Assembly: GCA_031552355.1 (NCBI GenBank)
Contig: JAVBMO010000169.1
Coordinates: 1 to 20,025, forward strand
Origin: JAVBMO01 sp031552355
GTDB lineage: Bacteria; Bacteroidota; Bacteroidia; Bacteroidales; P3
DNA: 20,025 nucleotides
Direction of reading: 5' to 3'
The translations under genes and the position numbers were made by a program. This document shows positions 1-6,604 of the stretch, piece after piece. Within the stretch, counting starts at the first letter, position 1, and every line of letters begins with the position of its first letter. A model generated the notes under the pieces. The model had not been told where the DNA came from and ran no database searches. It saw nothing but the letters and a program-made list of their open reading frames with translations.

Positions 1-672
1 AATATAGCCATCCTTTCGGGCGACACCATGTTTGCTATGGCGTACAAATATTTTTTGAAAAACGAATATCCGAATCAGCTGGAAATCTTGCGTTTGTTTA
101 CCCAAACGGCCATAGAAATCTGTGAAGGACAACAGTATGACATGAATTTTGAGCAGGAAGAAACCATTTTGCTCGAAGATTATCTGTTGATGATTCGTTT
201 GAAAACGGCGGTATTATTGGCTGCTTCGTTAAAAACAGGCGCTTTGATTGCCAATGCAAGCCCCGAAAATTGTAACAGAATCTATGATCTGGGAATTGCC
301 CTGGGTTTGGCGTTCCAATTGCAGGACGACTATTTGGATTGCTATGGCGACACCAAAACTTTTGGCAAAAAAACCGGCACGGATATTATCGACAAAAAGA
401 AAACATTTCTGTATATCAAGGCTTTGCAAAAAGCTGAAGACAAACAAAGAATCCGTTTGATAGACCTGATGAAATCCGATATTGACCCCGAAACCAAGGT
501 AAGGGAAGTTAAGCAGGTGTACGAACAATTGGATATTCAACAGATTACCAACGATGAAATGGTCCGTTATACGCAAGATGCGCTGATTTTGTTTCAGGGA
601 ATAAAATCAGAAGAATCGTCGAATGAAATTTTTCGGCAAATGATTCAAAAATTGATGGGTAGAGACAGTTAA
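1..672 (+). CDS. Polyprenyl (isoprenyl) diphosphate synthase, 3' part
   Basis: The frame is open from base 1, so the true start lies upstream and the ATG at 28 is internal. The 223 visible residues are the C-terminal part of a trans-isoprenyl diphosphate synthase, which condenses isopentenyl diphosphate with allylic diphosphates in the cytoplasm for quinone, carotenoid or lipid-carrier synthesis. The opening AILSGDTMFAMAYKYF matches the helix after the first Asp-rich motif, which is itself off the window. The second Asp-rich motif is present as GLAFQLQDDYLD followed by YGD (the DDxxD that binds Mg and diphosphate), then FGKKTGTDIIDKKKTFL, a conserved segment of the family. Chain length cannot be told because the residues near the first motif that set it are missing. 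The stop is TAA at 670. No gene follows on this strand for about 1.6 kb. Confidence 0.9.
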   Translation, partial: NIAILSGDTMFAMAYKYFLKNEYPNQLEILRLFTQTAIEICEGQQYDMNFEQEETILLEDYLLMIRLKTAVLLAASLKTGALIANASPENCNRIYDLGIALGLAFQLQDDYLDCYGDTKTFGKKTGTDIIDKKKTFLYIKALQKAEDKQRIRLIDLMKSDIDPETKVREVKQVYEQLDIQQITNDEMVRYTQDALILFQGIKSEESSNEIFRQMIQKLMGRDS

Positions 673-799
673 AAAATAAGCTGAATCCACTATTTGCAAA
701 AAAAGCCAAAAGTTTTTCTTAACTCTGTTTAGGCGAAAGGGAGCAACTACATTGTTGCAAGGCGTTTATCAATAAAATGCAATGACAATAATATGGTAT

Positions 800-894
800 C
801 CTCAGGTTGTAAACCTTGAGGGAATCAGGATAGAGAATCCCCCTATCGATATTGGTGGTTATCAAGAACCCACCTGATAGGGCGCAAGCCTGAG
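800..894 (+). other. Branched fold, possible RNA or transposon-end remnant
   Basis: Several helices can nest here. CCTCA-GGTT pairs with AACC-TTGAGG (800-821, one bulge). CCCTATC (841-847) pairs with GATAGGG (876-882) and encloses GGTGG (854-858) with CCACC (870-874). CCTCAGG (800-806) could instead pair with CCTGAG (889-894), closing a multi-branch fold. No transposase is nearby. It could be the hairpin end of a lost IS200/IS605-type element or a small structured RNA. I cannot decide, and confidence in any function is low. Confidence 0.3.
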
Positions 895-933
895 AGGTTG
901 TTTAAATTTCGTTATGCAATTTATAAATTTCAG

Positions 934-1036
934 GATGTCGCCGCTATGCGGCTTTAATAAATGTAGCTTTTATTATTTGTTACAAAGATTATGCGGCTAT
1001 GCCGCTTTTAAGCCACAGCGTGGCGACATCTTTGTA
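934..1036. repeat. REP-like nested palindrome
   Basis: An outer inverted repeat GATGTCGCC (934-942) with GGCGACATC (1022-1030) encloses two mirror-like palindromes, GCCGCTATGCGGC (940-952) and GCGGCTATGCCGC (993-1005), and overlaps a third, GCCACAGCGTGGC (1012-1024). A second pairing, ACAAAGAT (982-989) with ATCTTTGT (1028-1035), competes with the outer one. This layering of GC-rich palindromes with TACAAAGAT/ATCTTTGTA borders is what one expects of a repetitive extragenic palindrome unit. No REP-associated transposase is seen in the window. Confidence 0.55.
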
Positions 1037-1265
1037 GAATAGTTATAATGTATTGATTTAAAAGCAACGTAGTTGTGGCATCTTTTTTATTTGTATTTTA
1101 TTTAATTAAAATTTAGACAACATCTAAGAAACAGGTTAAATATTATTGCCGTCTGCTTTAGCTGACGGATTTTGAGTTATGAACAACTTTTTGGGGCTTT
1201 AGCCCAATTAAAAAGTGAAAATGTTTAGGCTATATTAGTCCGTTGCTTAAAAGCAACAGCAATTA

Positions 1266-1298
1266 AAACCTAACAGGTTTTTGAAACCTGTTAGGTTT
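1266..1298. repeat. Perfect 15-bp inverted repeat
   Basis: AAACCTAACAGGTTT, loop TTG, then AAACCTGTTAGGTTT. Each arm is itself nearly palindromic (AAACCT/AGGTTT), so cruciform and half-hairpin forms are both possible. No U-rich tail follows, so it is not a canonical terminator. Confidence 0.8.
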
Positions 1299-1398
1299 AT
1301 ATGAATTACAGGATTTTTAATTTTGCCAAAGGCAAAAACACCTATGATTTTCAGTAGTTTAATTAAAATTCGAAATTTATAGAAATCCTGTATCAATA

Positions 1399-1777
1399 TA
1401 GGGCAACTGCATCAAAATTATTCCCACAAACAAACATATTGACAATTTGATGTATTTGCAAATTGATACCTTGTCTATCGCAGTAAGTCCGCAAAGCGGG
1501 CAAATACGAATAATCACGGAGAATTCCGTGGGGAAGCTACTACTCAATATTATTGTCGTCCGTGAAGTGGGCGAATTTCCGGTATTGTTCGCCCACTTCA
1601 TGGACGAAATTTGGAGTCCCGTCCCCTTCCGTGTGTTTCTCACACGGTTATTCAAATTTAATCCCTTCGGGACATTAAAACTTTTAGGCATTATATCCGA
1701 CTATCGATAAAAATATAAAAATACAATTTTCAAATTATTTGAAACTAGGTATTTGCATTGTTAATAGGCTTGCCCTA
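1399..1777. mobile_element. MITE-like element, long copy with internal insertion
   Basis: It begins TAGGGCAACTGCATCAAAA and ends in TTGCCCTA (1770-1777), so the ends are inverted repeats. The left 70 bases match the left part of the element at 4097-4230: GCATCAAAATTATT and TATTTGCAAATT are shared. The interior, about 1480-1700, is absent from the short copy and contains further hairpins: 1515-1530 (CACGGA/TCCGTG), 1557-1606 (19-bp stem with one G-T pair), 1629-1647 (CCGTGTG/CACACGG) and 1657-1679. I see no transposase reading frame and no clear target duplication. The ORFs that can be drawn across it run through the hairpins on both strands and look spurious. Confidence 0.5.
1557..1606. repeat. 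Long inverted repeat (19-bp stem)
   Basis: The arms are 1557-1575 and 1588-1606, 19 bp with a single G-T pair, around a 12-base loop. Core arm sequence: GTGAAGTGGGCGAA and TTCGCCCACTTCAT. It lies inside the interior of the long MITE-like element. Confidence 0.75.
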
Positions 1778-2121
1778 AGTTAAATTTCAAACAAACAAGA
1801 TATATTCTTATAAATTTACTATTTTTGCATTTCAAATATTTGCTAATATTATCTCACCGGCACTAAAATTGCTTAAAACAAGGAAAACACGTAATTTTTC
1901 TTGTTTAGACAGGACTTCTTTAATGAATAATGAATAATTAAGAATGAACAATGGAACAGCCTTGTTGATTTTTTTATTCCTAATTGTCAATTCAAAATTT
2001 CGAAAAATCCTGTTTAAATAAAAAGCAATCCTGACGTTTAAGCCGTTACTAAAAAAAGCAAATACAAAAGAGTATTTGAGTACTAACTGAAGAAAAAGTA
2101 GAGAAGAATGCAGGGAAAAAG
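1778..2121. other. Gene-free spacer
   Basis: AT-rich sequence between the MITE-like element and the tRNA terminator. It contains low-complexity TAATGAATAATGAATAATT text around 1920-1950 of the kind common as filler between Bacteroidota genes. I see no convincing gene or structure. The minus-strand ORF covering it also runs through the tRNA and is therefore discarded. Confidence 0.5.
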
Positions 2122-2152
2122 AAAAAACCACCTGAAAATCAGATGGTTTTTT
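2122..2152 (-). terminator. Intrinsic terminator of tRNA-Pro (bidirectional in form)
   Basis: A-run plus ACCACCTGA (2122-2135), loop AAA, then TCAGATGGT plus a T-run (2139-2152). The stem is near-perfect, and read on the minus strand it ends in a run of T, so it suits termination just downstream of the tRNA. The T-run on the plus strand makes it usable in both directions. Confidence 0.8.
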
Positions 2153-2153
2153 G

Positions 2154-2227
2154 TCGGGGTGAGAAGACTCGAACTTCCGACCACTTGCACCCCATGCAAG
2201 TACGCTAGCCAACTGCGCCACACCCCG
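2154..2227 (-). tRNA. tRNA-Pro (anticodon GGG)
   Basis: Read on the minus strand it is a 74-nt cloverleaf. The acceptor stem is CGGGGTG/CACCCCG (perfect 7 bp), with discriminator A at 2154. The D-arm contains GCGCAGTTGGCTAGCGT. The anticodon stem is CTTGC/GCAAG with loop ATGGGGT, so anticodon GGG, which decodes CCC and CCU proline codons. The T-arm has GGAAG, loop TTCGAGT, CTTCT. The loop context CATGGGGTG is the same as in other bacterial proline GGG tRNAs. CCA is not encoded, so it must be added after transcription. Confidence 0.95.
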
Positions 2228-2238
2228 AAACGAGAGTG

Positions 2239-2269
2239 CAAAGGTACAATCTTTTCTTGATTTTTCAAA
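2239..2269 (-). promoter_or_regulatory. Bacteroidota-type promoter of tRNA-Pro
   Basis: On the minus strand TTTG (2269-2266) is followed by 19 nt and TACCTTTG (2246-2239), a full match to TTTG-N19-TAnnTTTG. It lies 11 bases upstream of the mature tRNA 5' end, so transcription would start almost at the tRNA. Confidence 0.8.
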
Positions 2270-2351
2270 AAAATCCCCGAAAAAAGGGATAAATATTTGA
2301 ATGACAATGAAATATACAAAATTCTTTTTAACGGACAGAATAGTAAAATTT

Positions 2352-3368
2352 ATGAAAGCTTTTAATGTTTTTATTTTGACATTTTTATTGTCTGCTTTTT
2401 CTTTTGTTTCGTGCCAAAATAACGGCACACCCGAAAAGATAAAATTTTCCGGGGGTACACAGGGGACCTATTATTCAATAACCTATTACGATTCCCTGAA
2501 CAGAAACCTTCAACCTCAATTGGTGGCCTTTTTGAAGGATTTTGAACAGACGGCTTCTTTGTGGGTGCCTAATTCTATTCTTTGCAAGGTAAACCGCAAC
2601 GAAAAAGTGACGCTGAACAAAGTGTTTATAGATATTTACAGCAAGTCGGAAAAGATAGCCAAAGCCACAAACGGCGCTTTCGATTTTACAATTGGCCCTT
2701 TGACTTCGGCATGGGGCTTTGGGTTTGAAAACAAGTCGAAAATGACTCAGCAAAAAATAGATAGCCTATTGAAATTGGTGGGATATCAAAAAGTGCATCT
2801 GAAAAACAACAAAATAACAAAAGACAATCCGGCAATTAGAATGGATTTTAATGCGCTTGCCAAAGGCTATTCCGTCGATTTGGTGGGGCAGTATTTGGAA
2901 TCGTTGAATATTAAAAATTATTTGATTGACATTGGCGGCGAAGTGATTGCCAAGGGCTTTAAACCGGAAGATAATGAGCAAATTCCCTGGATTGTGGGAA
3001 TTGAAGAACCCACAGCAAGCAAAGACGATGAACGCAAGATATTTTCCAAAGTAGTCTTGGAAAACAAGGCTTTGGCAACATCGGGCAACTACCGCAAATA
3101 CTACGAAGAAAATGGTGTGCGCTATTCCCATACCATTGACCCCAAAACGGGCTATCCGGCCAAACACAATTTGTTGAGCGCTTCGGTTTTGGCAAACGAA
3201 TGCTGGGAAGCCGACGGCTATGCAACGGCTTTTATGGTTATGGGGTTCGAAAAAGCCGTTGAATTTCTAAAAACCCGTCCCGATATTCAAGTGTATTTTA
3301 TCTATGAAAAAGACGGCACCTTCCAATCTTTTGTAACGCCCGGATTTGCTAAATATATGTTGAAGTAG
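2352..3368 (+). CDS. apbE: FAD:protein FMN transferase, ApbE-family lipoprotein
   Basis: ApbE attaches FMN from FAD to a Ser/Thr of target proteins outside the cytoplasm, such as subunits of the Nqr or Rnf redox pumps. The frame can be extended upstream to 2301, but I chose the ATG at 2352 because it opens directly on a lipoprotein signal: KAFNVFILTFLLSAFSFVSC, with the Cys at residue 24 as the lipid anchor (lipobox FVSC). From there the protein has 338 residues, normal for the family. Family motifs follow in order: GGTQGTYYSITYY near the mature N-terminus, GAFDFTIGPLTSAWGFG, MDFNALAKGYSVDLVG, YLIDIGGEVIAKG, ATSGNYRKYYEENG, HTIDPKTGYPA and ADGYATAFMVMG (Mg and FAD site near the end). It is a single gene divergent from the tRNA. 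No Nqr or Rnf gene is in view, so its substrate is unknown. Confidence 0.93.
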   Translation: MKAFNVFILTFLLSAFSFVSCQNNGTPEKIKFSGGTQGTYYSITYYDSLNRNLQPQLVAFLKDFEQTASLWVPNSILCKVNRNEKVTLNKVFIDIYSKSEKIAKATNGAFDFTIGPLTSAWGFGFENKSKMTQQKIDSLLKLVGYQKVHLKNNKITKDNPAIRMDFNALAKGYSVDLVGQYLESLNIKNYLIDIGGEVIAKGFKPEDNEQIPWIVGIEEPTASKDDERKIFSKVVLENKALATSGNYRKYYEENGVRYSHTIDPKTGYPAKHNLLSASVLANECWEADGYATAFMVMGFEKAVEFLKTRPDIQVYFIYEKDGTFQSFVTPGFAKYMLK

Positions 3369-3516
3369 AGACGATACTTGCACCAAGCGAAATTGCAAAT
3401 TTTGTTTGGCGAGCGAAGATAGATAGATGTTATGACGATTGTCCTATACATTTTTATGCCAAATACAAAAAAAGTGAAGGTTTGTTCTGCTATAATTTAA
3501 CATAAAAGTAAACAAA
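3369..3516 (+). other. Short intergenic spacer
   Basis: The 148 bases contain no convincing terminator for apbE. Just before the next ATG there is TTTG (3481-3484) and an AT-rich TATAATTT, a weak promoter-like arrangement that does not match TAnnTTTG well. Confidence 0.3.
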
Positions 3517-3993
3517 ATGAATAATTTGAGCTTTGAAATAACAACATCGGAAGCGTTTTTCAAAGGATTATTAGACGATTACAATGATTTTCTTAGAGAT
3601 AAAATATCCTCAAGAAAAGCACTTACATGTGCAATAAAATCTTGGCATTTGGCAGAGTGGATATATTATGAAAATGAAGATTTACAGAAAAAATATACGA
3701 ATGTAAAAGAAAGTCAAAATAGTTTTAAAGCATTATGTCCTTCTTTAAAAATCATGCAGGATATAGCAAATGGCGCCAAGCATTATAAATTATGCTATAA
3801 GTCAAAGGTTAGAAAAACAGAAAAGAAAAAAGGTTCTTTTGATAATAGCTTCGATCGTAGTTTTGATATTTCAAGACTTATTATAACATTAAAAAATGGG
3901 AAAGCGCTTCATTTTGAAGATGAAATAAAAAACGTAATAGATTTTTGGAAATCGTATCTTGATTTTAATTTAATAGATAGTCCAAAAAATTAA
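3517..3993 (+). CDS. Hypothetical protein, 158 aa
   Basis: I do not recognise this protein with confidence. It is a soluble, mostly helical, Lys-rich protein without signal peptide or membrane segment. Two features stand out: LTCAIKSWHLAEWIYYENE (around residues 36-54) and MQDIANGAKHYKL (around 81-93). The pairing of an HLAEW helix with an ANGAKHY helix recalls small all-helical HEPN-like folds, but this is only a resemblance. The middle has a basic stretch (KVRKTEKKKG) followed by SFDNSFDRSFD, possibly a linker. It is a lone gene between apbE and a MITE-like element, with AT-richer codons than its housekeeping neighbours, which suggests an accessory or acquired gene. A weak hairpin at 4028-4051 follows. 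Confidence 0.6.
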   Translation: MNNLSFEITTSEAFFKGLLDDYNDFLRDKISSRKALTCAIKSWHLAEWIYYENEDLQKKYTNVKESQNSFKALCPSLKIMQDIANGAKHYKLCYKSKVRKTEKKKGSFDNSFDRSFDISRLIITLKNGKALHFEDEIKNVIDFWKSYLDFNLIDSPKN

Positions 3994-4027
3994 TATTAAA
4001 AATTCACTTCAAAGAATTAAACCTAGA

Positions 4028-4051
4028 AGGGTTTTAAAATATTTTAGCCCT
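4028..4051 (+). terminator. Weak terminator-like hairpin
   Basis: AGGG (4028-4031) pairs with CCCT (4048-4051) around TTTTAAAATATTTTAG, which can itself fold. It lies 35 bases after the stop of the 158-aa gene. There is no proper T-tail, so this is only a possible terminator. Confidence 0.3.
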
Positions 4052-4096
4052 GAAAGATTGCGCTATTTTTAATATATAAATGGTGCTATATAGAAA

Positions 4097-4230
4097 TAGG
4101 GCGCCGCATCAAAATTATTTCTACATATTTAAGAATTGATAATCCAATATATTTGCAAATTCAAACAGAGAAACACTATTTTTTAAATATATCAAAGCCA
4201 AATATTTGAATTTTTGATACGGTTGCCCTA
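4097..4230. mobile_element. MITE-like element, short copy (134 bp)
   Basis: Inverted ends: left TAGGGCGCCGCATCAAAA, and the reverse complement of the right end reads TAGGGCAACCGTATCAAAA, about 18 bp of terminal inverted repeat. The left 70 bases are related to those of the element at 1399-1777. It has no coding capacity. The size, AT-rich interior and a second copy in the window fit a non-autonomous transposon moved by a transposase encoded elsewhere. No clear target-site duplication is visible; the flanks are AT-rich. Confidence 0.6.
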
Positions 4231-4296
4231 ATATAAAATATACTACCAGACATTAATTTATTTTGTAAGAGATATCATTATCTTAAAATAAAATTA

Positions 4297-4304
4297 TACA
4301 TTTG
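4297..4304 (+). promoter_or_regulatory. Possible -7 box TACATTTG
   Basis: TACATTTG matches TAnnTTTG and ends 32 bases before the ATG at 4337, but no TTTG lies at the right distance upstream. Weak support for transcription of the small ORF. Confidence 0.3.
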
Positions 4305-4336
4305 TAAATTAGAAAAGAATATTAAAGAGACCTTTA

Positions 4337-4585
4337 ATGGTGGGTGCTATTAGCAGTAACGGTCTTGTTCCTATTGTCCTAACAATTTTTTTGATTATAA
4401 TTCATTTTTTTATAAAACTAAAAAAAAGGGAGGAGTACAATGATATGGAACATACAAAAAGAACAAATTTGAAAAATATAGCATTACAATCAGTACGAAG
4501 TGTAATAACTACAATTTGGACAATTGGGACTTCCGTTACTGCGACCGCAGTCCCTTTGATGAATATAAAATGTAAAACTATTTAG
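4337..4585 (+). CDS. Doubtful small membrane protein, 82 aa
   Basis: Residues 8-27 (NGLVPIVLTIFLIIIHFFIK) form one strong membrane helix, followed by a basic KLKKREE stretch and a Lys/Arg-rich tail with a second, weaker hydrophobic segment (TTIWTIGTSVTATAVPL). I do not recognise a family. A candidate -7 box lies upstream and a structured RNA candidate follows. It may be real, or chance in AT-rich sequence; the odds are about even or lower. Confidence 0.35.
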   Translation: MVGAISSNGLVPIVLTIFLIIIHFFIKLKKREEYNDMEHTKRTNLKNIALQSVRSVITTIWTIGTSVTATAVPLMNIKCKTI

Positions 4586-4683
4586 AGCATCTGTCAATTA
4601 TTTAAAATTACATCTTTGCTCCAACACAAAAACCAAAAAAGAATGATAAAATAAAAGCATAAGAACTTAAAATACATATTGAT

Positions 4684-4850
4684 ATAGCGTTAGCTATTAT
4701 TCTTGCATCTGAAAACTACCACTTTTCAAACCGTTACAAGAATAAGTTAGTAAACGTTCACGCACACAAGCGTGGACTTTAACTTATTTGTAACGGTGGG
4801 TATGTGGTAGTACCTCAGAGGCGAATAAGATTATTGTCCACGCTTTTTTT
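4684..4850 (+). ncRNA. Strongly structured RNA candidate with possible pseudoknot and T-run
   Basis: Visible helices: ATAGC/GCTAT (4684-4688 with 4693-4697); TTATTC (4697-4702) with GAATAA (4823-4828); TCTGA (4708-4712) with TCAGA (4815-4819); ACTACCAC (4715-4722) with GTGGTAGT (4804-4811); CCGTTACAA (4731-4739) and ATAAGTTA (4742-4749) with TAACTTAT and TTGTAACGG (4780-4796), a 17-bp stem with one GA bulge. Inside that stem's loop CACGC (4759-4763) pairs with GCGTG (4770-4774). The same segment AAGCGTGGAC (4768-4777) is a perfect 10-bp complement of GTCCACGCTT (4836-4845), which runs into seven T. So the loop can pair locally or with the 3' end as a pseudoknot or terminator. The element ends 81 bases before the TPR gene. 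It could be an independent small RNA or a regulatory leader. The family is unknown to me. Confidence 0.7.
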
Positions 4851-4880
4851 ATGTGCAAAAATGAACAAACAAAAATAAAA

Positions 4881-4915
4881 AGGGAAGCCGAAAACTTTTT
4901 AGAGTAGGCAAAATA
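4881..4915 (+). repeat. Leader repeat, copy 1
   Basis: AGGGAAGCCGAAAACTTT, then TTAGAGTAGGCAAAATAAA. It is near-identical to the leader at 6605, and a degenerate version lies at 6142. Each copy is followed within about 20-35 bases by an ATG of a secreted-protein gene. It may be a promoter or 5' UTR segment copied together with the gene duplication. Confidence 0.65.
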
Positions 4916-4931
4916 AAAAAAAGAAAATGGT

Positions 4932-6137
4932 ATGAGAAAAGTAGTAATGATGGGAATATTACTAATCCCAATATTTGCATATTCGCAATATGGAATTTGG
5001 GATAGAGCACCGCAATCAACCTATACACCTCTCAGTCCAAATGACATTTTGGGCCCGGCTATGCAAATGAGGCAACGTGCAGACAACAATGCTGCAAAAA
5101 TTGATCAATTGATAGATTGGATCTTCAGTATCAAACGTCAATCCATAGACCAACAACTTTCAAATGCCTTGGATACCTATTACCATAAATTACAGGCGTT
5201 TTATGAGGGCGATCTTGCACGAATGGATAACCAAATCAGGAGTGTAAAAAGAGGAATTCAAGAGGAAATAGACAAATATAATCAGCGAGTTAGAGATGCT
5301 AACATCAACTATAATCGAAAAATCCAAGAAGAACAACAAAAAATCGAAAAACAACGGAACGAACAAATAAATTCAAATGCTTATTTACAAAGAGCAGAAT
5401 CTGAAATAGAAAAAGAAGATTTCGAGGCCGCACTGATTTCTTTGAATAAAGCAATTGTAAAAAATGAAAATAATGTTCAAGCATATTATATGAAAGGATG
5501 CATACTGATGTTTGTAATGAATAATTATGATTCTGCAATTGCCTGCTTTTCAAACTGTATTTATAAAGAACCAAATGCTCACGCATATTTTCAGAGAGGA
5601 ATTTGCTATGAAATCACAGGAAATTATAAATATGCAGAAATTGATTATTCAAGAGCACTCACATATAATCCTAATTATTTAGAAGCTTATTACAGAAGGG
5701 GGATAGTAAAATCTGGATTGGACGACAGAGTTTCTGCTATCAGCGACTATGATTATATTATCAATTTTCAAGGAGACGAAAAAAATCAATTCAAAGATTT
5801 TGCCACTGTATACAACAATAAGGCTTACTGTTTAGTAAAATTAGGGTATTATGATGAAGCTTTGCCTTTAGTAAATAAAGCTCTTGATTTAGATAAAAAC
5901 CTCGCTTATATTTGGGATACGCGAGGTGAGTTGTATTTTTATAAAGGACTTTACGAGAAGTGTATTGAAGATATGAATAAGGCCATTTCTATTCAAGCTA
6001 ATTCAAATTCTTACTATTATAGAGGTTTGGCTAAAATAAAAATAAATAAAAAACAGGAAGCTTGCAAAGATCTACAAAAAGCTTTGGAATTAGGGAAAAC
6101 GATTGCAGAAAATCATATTCAAATAAATTGTAAATAA
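4932..6137 (+). CDS. Secreted coiled-coil/TPR protein
   Basis: The 401-residue protein starts with a Sec signal peptide (VVMMGILLIPIFAYS, cleavage likely before Gln19), so it acts in the periplasm or at the surface. Residues about 40-95 form a helical domain containing MQMRQRADNNAAKIDQLIDW. About 95-150 is a charged coiled coil (IQEEIDKYNQRVRD, EEQQKIEKQRNEQ). About 150-395 holds seven TPR units, for example the one opening with AYFQRGICYEITGNYKYAE and the one with YIWDTRGELYFYKGLYEK, with the usual W/L-G-Y-A-P spacing. TPR arrays bind other proteins, so it is probably a scaffold or assembly factor; the partner is unknown. An N-terminal paralogue follows as a pseudogene. The start ATG is the only one before the signal peptide; a poly-A leader replaces a Shine-Dalgarno. 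Confidence 0.85.
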   Translation: MRKVVMMGILLIPIFAYSQYGIWDRAPQSTYTPLSPNDILGPAMQMRQRADNNAAKIDQLIDWIFSIKRQSIDQQLSNALDTYYHKLQAFYEGDLARMDNQIRSVKRGIQEEIDKYNQRVRDANINYNRKIQEEQQKIEKQRNEQINSNAYLQRAESEIEKEDFEAALISLNKAIVKNENNVQAYYMKGCILMFVMNNYDSAIACFSNCIYKEPNAHAYFQRGICYEITGNYKYAEIDYSRALTYNPNYLEAYYRRGIVKSGLDDRVSAISDYDYIINFQGDEKNQFKDFATVYNNKAYCLVKLGYYDEALPLVNKALDLDKNLAYIWDTRGELYFYKGLYEKCIEDMNKAISIQANSNSYYYRGLAKIKINKKQEACKDLQKALELGKTIAENHIQINCK

Positions 6138-6141
6138 AATA

Positions 6142-6176
6142 AGGGATAAAAACTTATTAGAATCAGTAAAATAAAA
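6142..6176 (+). repeat. Leader repeat, copy 2 (degenerate)
   Basis: AGGGATAAAAACTTATTAGAATCAGTAAAATAAAA aligns with copies 1 and 3 but has many differences. It precedes the ATG at 6189 of the decayed paralogue. Confidence 0.5.
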
Positions 6177-6188
6177 ACAGAAAATATT

Positions 6189-6580
6189 ATGAAAAAAGTA
6201 GTAATGATGGGGATATTGCTAATTCCAATTTTTGCATATTCTCAATATGGAATGTGGGACAGAGCACCAATGTCAACTTATATGCTGATGAATCCCAATG
6301 ATATTTTGGAGTAGCCTTGCAAATGAGGCAACGTGCAGACAACAATGCTGCCAAAGTAGATGAACTAATCAATTGGATTTACAGCATAAAAAGCCAATCC
6401 ATTGATAAAGAACTTTCAGAGGTCTTGGATATCTATCTAAAACATCTTTCTGGATTTTATAATCAAGATCTTGCCAGAATGGATGATCAAATTAGAAATG
6501 TTAAAAGAGGCATCTATGAGGAAATCGGAAATTATAATCTGCGAGTTCAGCAAAGGAATAGTCGATATAATCGGGAATAG
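6189..6580 (+). pseudogene. Decayed 5' duplicate of the coiled-coil/TPR gene
   Basis: From ATG 6189 the product reads MKKVVMMGILLIPIFAYSQ and stays close to the gene at 4932 until ...NPNDILE and a TAG at 6312. Restoring one G in the TTGGA run near 6308 gives DILGVALQMRQRADNNAAK, and the similarity then continues in the shifted frame to VQQRNSRYNRE, where a second stop (TAG, 6578) occurs. So there is one single-base deletion and one premature end, and the whole TPR part is missing. About 130 codons of homology plus the leader are preserved, which indicates a recent tandem duplication now decaying. A sequencing error at the G run would explain the first lesion but not the second. Confidence 0.85.
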
Positions 6581-6604
6581 CAAAAAAATTATTCAAACAC
6601 AGAA

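Larger units (their letters stand above)
673..1398. repeat. Gene-free stretch with an array of short palindromes
   Basis: I see no gene here. The stretch holds many hairpins of unrelated sequence but similar size: 743-758 (GCAAC/GTTGC), 800-821, 841-882, 940-952 (GCCGC-TAT-GCGGC), 993-1005 (GCGGC-TAT-GCCGC), 1012-1024 (GCCAC-AGC-GTGGC), 1064-1076, 1149-1168, 1191-1207, 1242-1257 (GTTGCTT/AAGCAAC), 1266-1298 and 1321-1337 (TTTTGCC-AAA-GGCAAAA). The one at 1266-1298 is a perfect 15-bp stem with loop TTG. The style resembles the REP-like and terminator-like debris seen between Bacteroidota genes. That interpretation is inferred; the palindromes themselves are directly visible. Confidence 0.7.

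Noticed and set aside
934..1298. CRISPR array
   Set aside because: The palindromes differ in sequence and spacing; there is no repeated unit with regular spacers and no cas gene.
1377..1710. Overlapping ORFs on both strands (104 and 87 codons)
   Set aside because: They run through the hairpins and the MITE-like repeat ends. Neither product shows a recognisable motif, and no promoter fits.
2154..2227. Reading the tRNA as Met because of the CAT in the anticodon arm
   Set aside because: With the stem CTTGC/GCAAG, the base before the anticodon must be T33, which leaves GGG as positions 34-36; CAT would be part of the stem and loop edge.
2301..2351. Upstream start of apbE at 2301
   Set aside because: It would put 17 extra residues before the lipoprotein signal; the ATG at 2352 opens the signal directly.
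1832..2428. Minus-strand ORF of 198 codons, and a nested one at 2083-2319
   Set aside because: Both pass through the tRNA-Pro gene, its promoter and terminator; no protein signature.
4684..4850. Assignment of the structured RNA as 6S RNA, tmRNA or a known riboswitch
   Set aside because: It lacks the tmRNA ends and tag frame, and I can match no riboswitch core. A 6S-like long hairpin is conceivable, but the pseudoknot and T-run argue against a simple call.
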